DNA of 7,038 nucleotides from a bacterium (GTDB lineage: Bacteria; Verrucomicrobiota; Kiritimatiellia; UBA8416): assembly GCA_020048935.1 (NCBI GenBank), contig JAIFLS010000056.1, forward strand, positions 1-7,038. Direction: 5' to 3'. The notes under the pieces are model-generated. The model did not search any database, was not told the origin of the DNA, and was given only the letters and a program-made list of their open reading frames with translations. Shown here one piece after another: positions 5,044 to 7,038 of this stretch; position 1 is the stretch's first letter, and every line of letters begins with the position of its first letter. The position numbers and the translations under genes were made by a program.

Positions 5044-6559
5044 GCTCCTGACGCTGAACTGATCCTGCAGGTATGCTGCATCTGGCCTGTAGAATTGGTT
5101 TCTGAAACAAAGAAGAAGAAGTAGGTCGATCCGTCTTTTTTGTTTTCGGTTTTTGTGCTGGCTGCTCAAGTGCCTTTGGAAGCCTTCCGCTTCGTTGCAT
5201 GACATCGAACACAAGATCTATAGACGGCGTTCCTTTTGCCTCATAGCGTGCCCGCTTCGCAATAGCCTCAACGCCTGCAATGAAGCGGCATGTGGCTATT
5301 CCATAATCGGCAAGAAGGCCGTATATTTCTGGATTAGCATCGGGGAGAAGAGTCTCTGCTATCATAACGAGATCCTCGACTGTCATGGTATCAGGCAAGG
5401 TCTCGAAGTGTGTCACGCGTCCGTGAAATTGCTCAGAGGTCCAATGCGTGTTCTGCTCAACCTGCTCTTGGGTTTTCGTAAACTGTGGTGTTGTAATGGC
5501 CGCGCACGTTACACCGTGATTTAGCACTGCTGTCATCAGCCAGTTGATTCGCTTTGGGAATGCGTCTTTGATTCGTGCTTTCTGAGGCCAGAGATAATGC
5601 GCCTCGTCCAAGACAAGCATCAGATCCCCTCGCTGAATAACCTCCTCAATCTTCGTGCGAATCTGAGAAACCTTGTATGTTGAGCTATGCCCCACGCCGA
5701 GGGCTTTTGCGAAGCTTCTGACAAGGGCCAGCTCATCGTCAGACGATGGAATCTGGATGTAGCGTGCAACGCCTGGATGCTGTTCACACCAATGTTTTGC
5801 CGCGAATGTCTTTCCTATCCGGCCACGCCCCTGGACAATAACGAAGCCGCCCTCCTGAAGTGCAAAATCAAGCGAGTCGGTAACGCGTTCACCGATGGCG
5901 GTAGCAACAAGACCATGGTTCGCTTCTTGAACACACGCGACCATGTACGCTTTGACCATGCCTTCTAGATCAACGTACCAAAGTGCATCGGCATTGAATT
6001 CGAATTCCGGGTCCAGGCAGATTCGCTCAAGGTGTCCCGCAAGAGACTCCTCTGCCGCAGTTCTGCATGCATTCACCATCGTGGATACCGGGTAAGAAGA
6101 AGGGGCATTTTCCACGTCACTAGCGTCAGGGAAGTCATGTCCTCTGTTTGTGCTGAGGATCATTCTAATGTCCGTATTGGATAGAGGCTCATCATCCAAC
6201 AATGGAAACGCATGTTGCCCTGCACTAAAAATTTCACCTGGAAAGATTTCGTTGCGAATACGGCGAACCTCTTCAGCGGTGTAATTTGTTTCATTCCTCT
6301 TGTCTGTGTGTCGCATCGAATACGTACCCAGAAAACCAGCGTGATGCGCAAGCATTTCTTCGGCAATGGCCTTTATGCCACCCCTTATCTCCCATGAGCG
6401 TTTTTGCACGAACAGCAGTAGTTCTGCTTCGTCCGGAGAAAGCAAATGACAGCGTTTCGACGTTACGTTTCCAGAAAGACCATGTTCGTATGCCGTACTT
6501 GAGCAATAGCGCTCCTGTCGCGTTGGCCCCGAGTCTTTTCGTACCCTTGTGCTGCTCAT
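5030..6559 (-). CDS. AAA+ transposition ATPase (TnsC/TniB/MuB-like)
   Basis: This 509-residue AAA+ ATPase is the regulatory partner of a DDE transposase. Known relatives (TnsC, TniB, MuB) bind DNA as ATP-dependent oligomers, choose target DNA and activate the transposase. A Walker A motif GRGRIGKT is at 244-251 and Walker B LMLVLDEA at 313-320. A likely sensor-1 region AAITTPQF is at 353-360, with a conserved-looking Arg381 beyond it. The AAA+ core spans about 200-460. About 200 residues precede it, mostly helical and rich in charged residues, with no domain I recognise. A basic, Pro/Ser-rich tail (463-509, QKPKTKKTDR) follows. The size is nearer TnsC (about 550 aa) than TniB, MuB or IstB (250-310 aa). 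The ATG at 6559 overlaps the transposase stop (ATGA) and has GAGG seven bases upstream, so translation is coupled. Lower GC than the hydrogenase block points to horizontal arrival. Confidence 0.85.
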   Translation of the reverse strand: MSSTRVRKDSGPTRQERYCSSTAYEHGLSGNVTSKRCHLLSPDEAELLLFVQKRSWEIRGGIKAIAEEMLAHHAGFLGTYSMRHTDKRNETNYTAEEVRRIRNEIFPGEIFSAGQHAFPLLDDEPLSNTDIRMILSTNRGHDFPDASDVENAPSSYPVSTMVNACRTAAEESLAGHLERICLDPEFEFNADALWYVDLEGMVKAYMVACVQEANHGLVATAIGERVTDSLDFALQEGGFVIVQGRGRIGKTFAAKHWCEQHPGVARYIQIPSSDDELALVRSFAKALGVGHSSTYKVSQIRTKIEEVIQRGDLMLVLDEAHYLWPQKARIKDAFPKRINWLMTAVLNHGVTCAAITTPQFTKTQEQVEQNTHWTSEQFHGRVTHFETLPDTMTVEDLVMIAETLLPDANPEIYGLLADYGIATCRFIAGVEAIAKRARYEAKGTPSIDLVFDVMQRSGRLPKALEQPAQKPKTKKTDRPTSSSLFQKPILQARCSIPAGSVQRQEPVYA

Positions 6560-7038
6560 TTTACCCCCTCTAATCGCGCCATTCTCGCCTTAAGTCGTTC
6601 GGCTGCTGCCATCTGTGATTCTGCCCGCTCCGCGCTGTCAGAAACAGGCTGGCCCATCTTGCGCAGCGCATCCAGCCCGGACGCATGCTTTTGCTCAATT
6701 AGCTCTTTGCGTTTCTCTACTGATTCCCGTTGTGCAAGCATACGCTTGCCAAGTATTTCAGCTGCAGGAGAAACGGCTTGTTCAATTGTCATGCGCTTTT
6801 GGAAATCCTCTGGGAAGTCCTTGCGCACAACCCTGAACAGGCGATCACCGTAGCGCTGGTGAGCCGCTATGCTTCTGTGCGCAGCCTCCATTTGCTCTGG
6901 GGTCGCATCCATAGCCGGGATTGTTGGCGCACGCGGAACAACTGTTGAAATAGGCTCATCTGCATCAAGATCTGTGACGCTCAGAAAATCAGGCCTCTCT
7001 GGGTCAAACCACGCGATAAATTTCTCCCCCCGGTGCCG
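6556..7038 (-). CDS. MuA/TnsB/TniA-type DDE transposase, C-terminal part (runs off right edge)
   Basis: The frame is open without a stop from the TGA at 6556 to the right edge (160 codons). The internal ATG at 6912 is therefore probably not the start. Translating 6913-7038 gives RHRGEKFIAWFDPERPDFLSV-type sequence. That stretch (G-x-K/F-x-A-W-F-D-P-E-x-P-x-x-L-x-V) is typical of the C-terminal beta-barrel domain of Mu-type transposases (Mu-transpos_C), which follows the catalytic rve/DDE core. The core itself lies outside the window. After the barrel comes a charged, helix-prone tail from about 6912 to 6556, rich in Glu, Lys, Ala and Arg and possibly coiled-coil. In this position it could contact the ATPase, as the C-terminal ends of MuA and TnsB do in known systems. 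The 4-base ATGA overlap with the ATPase gene confirms an operon. The identification rests on the short barrel match and the neighbour. Confidence 0.78.
   Translation of the reverse strand, partial: RHRGEKFIAWFDPERPDFLSVTDLDADEPISTVVPRAPTIPAMDATPEQMEAAHRSIAAHQRYGDRLFRVVRKDFPEDFQKRMTIEQAVSPAAEILGKRMLAQRESVEKRKELIEQKHASGLDALRKMGQPVSDSAERAESQMAAAERLKARMARLEGVK

Larger units (their letters stand above)
4781..7038. mobile_element. Terminal part of a Mu/Tn7/Tn402-type DDE transposon
   Basis: A transposase-ATPase gene pair, a sharp drop in GC relative to 1-4056, and TGTC-starting motifs at the boundary indicate a transposon whose main body lies to the right. The left limit is placed at the TGTCA at 4781 as a best guess. 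Anything between about 4740 and 5029 is possible, and no target duplication can be tested because the other end is outside. No tniQ/tnsD homologue follows the ATPase on this side. Confidence 0.55.

Noticed and set aside
6910..6912. ATG at 6912 as start of a small 118-residue protein
   Set aside because: The frame continues without a stop to the window edge and the upstream residues match a Mu-type transposase barrel, so this is an internal methionine.

Overview
The window looks like a piece of a GC-rich bacterial chromosome, most likely from a proteobacterium that lives without oxygen at least part of the time. That is inferred from the [FeFe] hydrogenase, the lemA-type gene and base use alone; no rRNA or other phylogenetic marker is present. 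It holds six genes in three blocks. No tRNA, rRNA, CRISPR array or riboswitch was recognised.

Block 1 (1-3502, plus strand, strongly GC-rich) is a tight three-gene run. It begins with the cut C-terminal part of a GltD-like NAD(P)/FAD oxidoreductase. Next is a complete multi-cluster [FeFe] hydrogenase catalytic subunit (hydA), then an MBL-fold metallohydrolase of the YycJ/WalJ type. Gaps of 12 and 13 bases suggest one transcript. The first two genes plausibly form a soluble hydrogenase that exchanges electrons between NAD(P)H and protons/H2. The hydrogenase has a non-textbook first H-cluster motif (TSCSPGW) plus an extra cysteine nearby. The oxidoreductase carries an in-frame 18-bp tandem duplication.

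Block 2 (3466-4736, minus strand) is a two-gene operon: a membrane-anchored protein of unknown function followed, 2 bases later, by a lemA-family gene. The lemA 3' end overlaps the 3' end of the metallohydrolase gene by 37 bases in convergent orientation.

Block 3 (about 4740 to the right edge, minus strand, visibly lower GC) is the end of a DDE transposon. The C-terminal part of a MuA/TnsB/TniA-type transposase runs off the right edge. Its stop overlaps (ATGA) the start of a 509-residue AAA+ ATPase resembling the TnsC/TniB/MuB transposition regulators. The 293-base non-coding stretch after the ATPase holds several TGTC-starting motifs and a perfect 10-bp-arm palindrome, and probably contains one transposon end. 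The element sits directly upstream of the lemA operon. No tniQ/tnsD-like gene, cargo or CRISPR lies on this side, so what else the element carries cannot be judged from the window.
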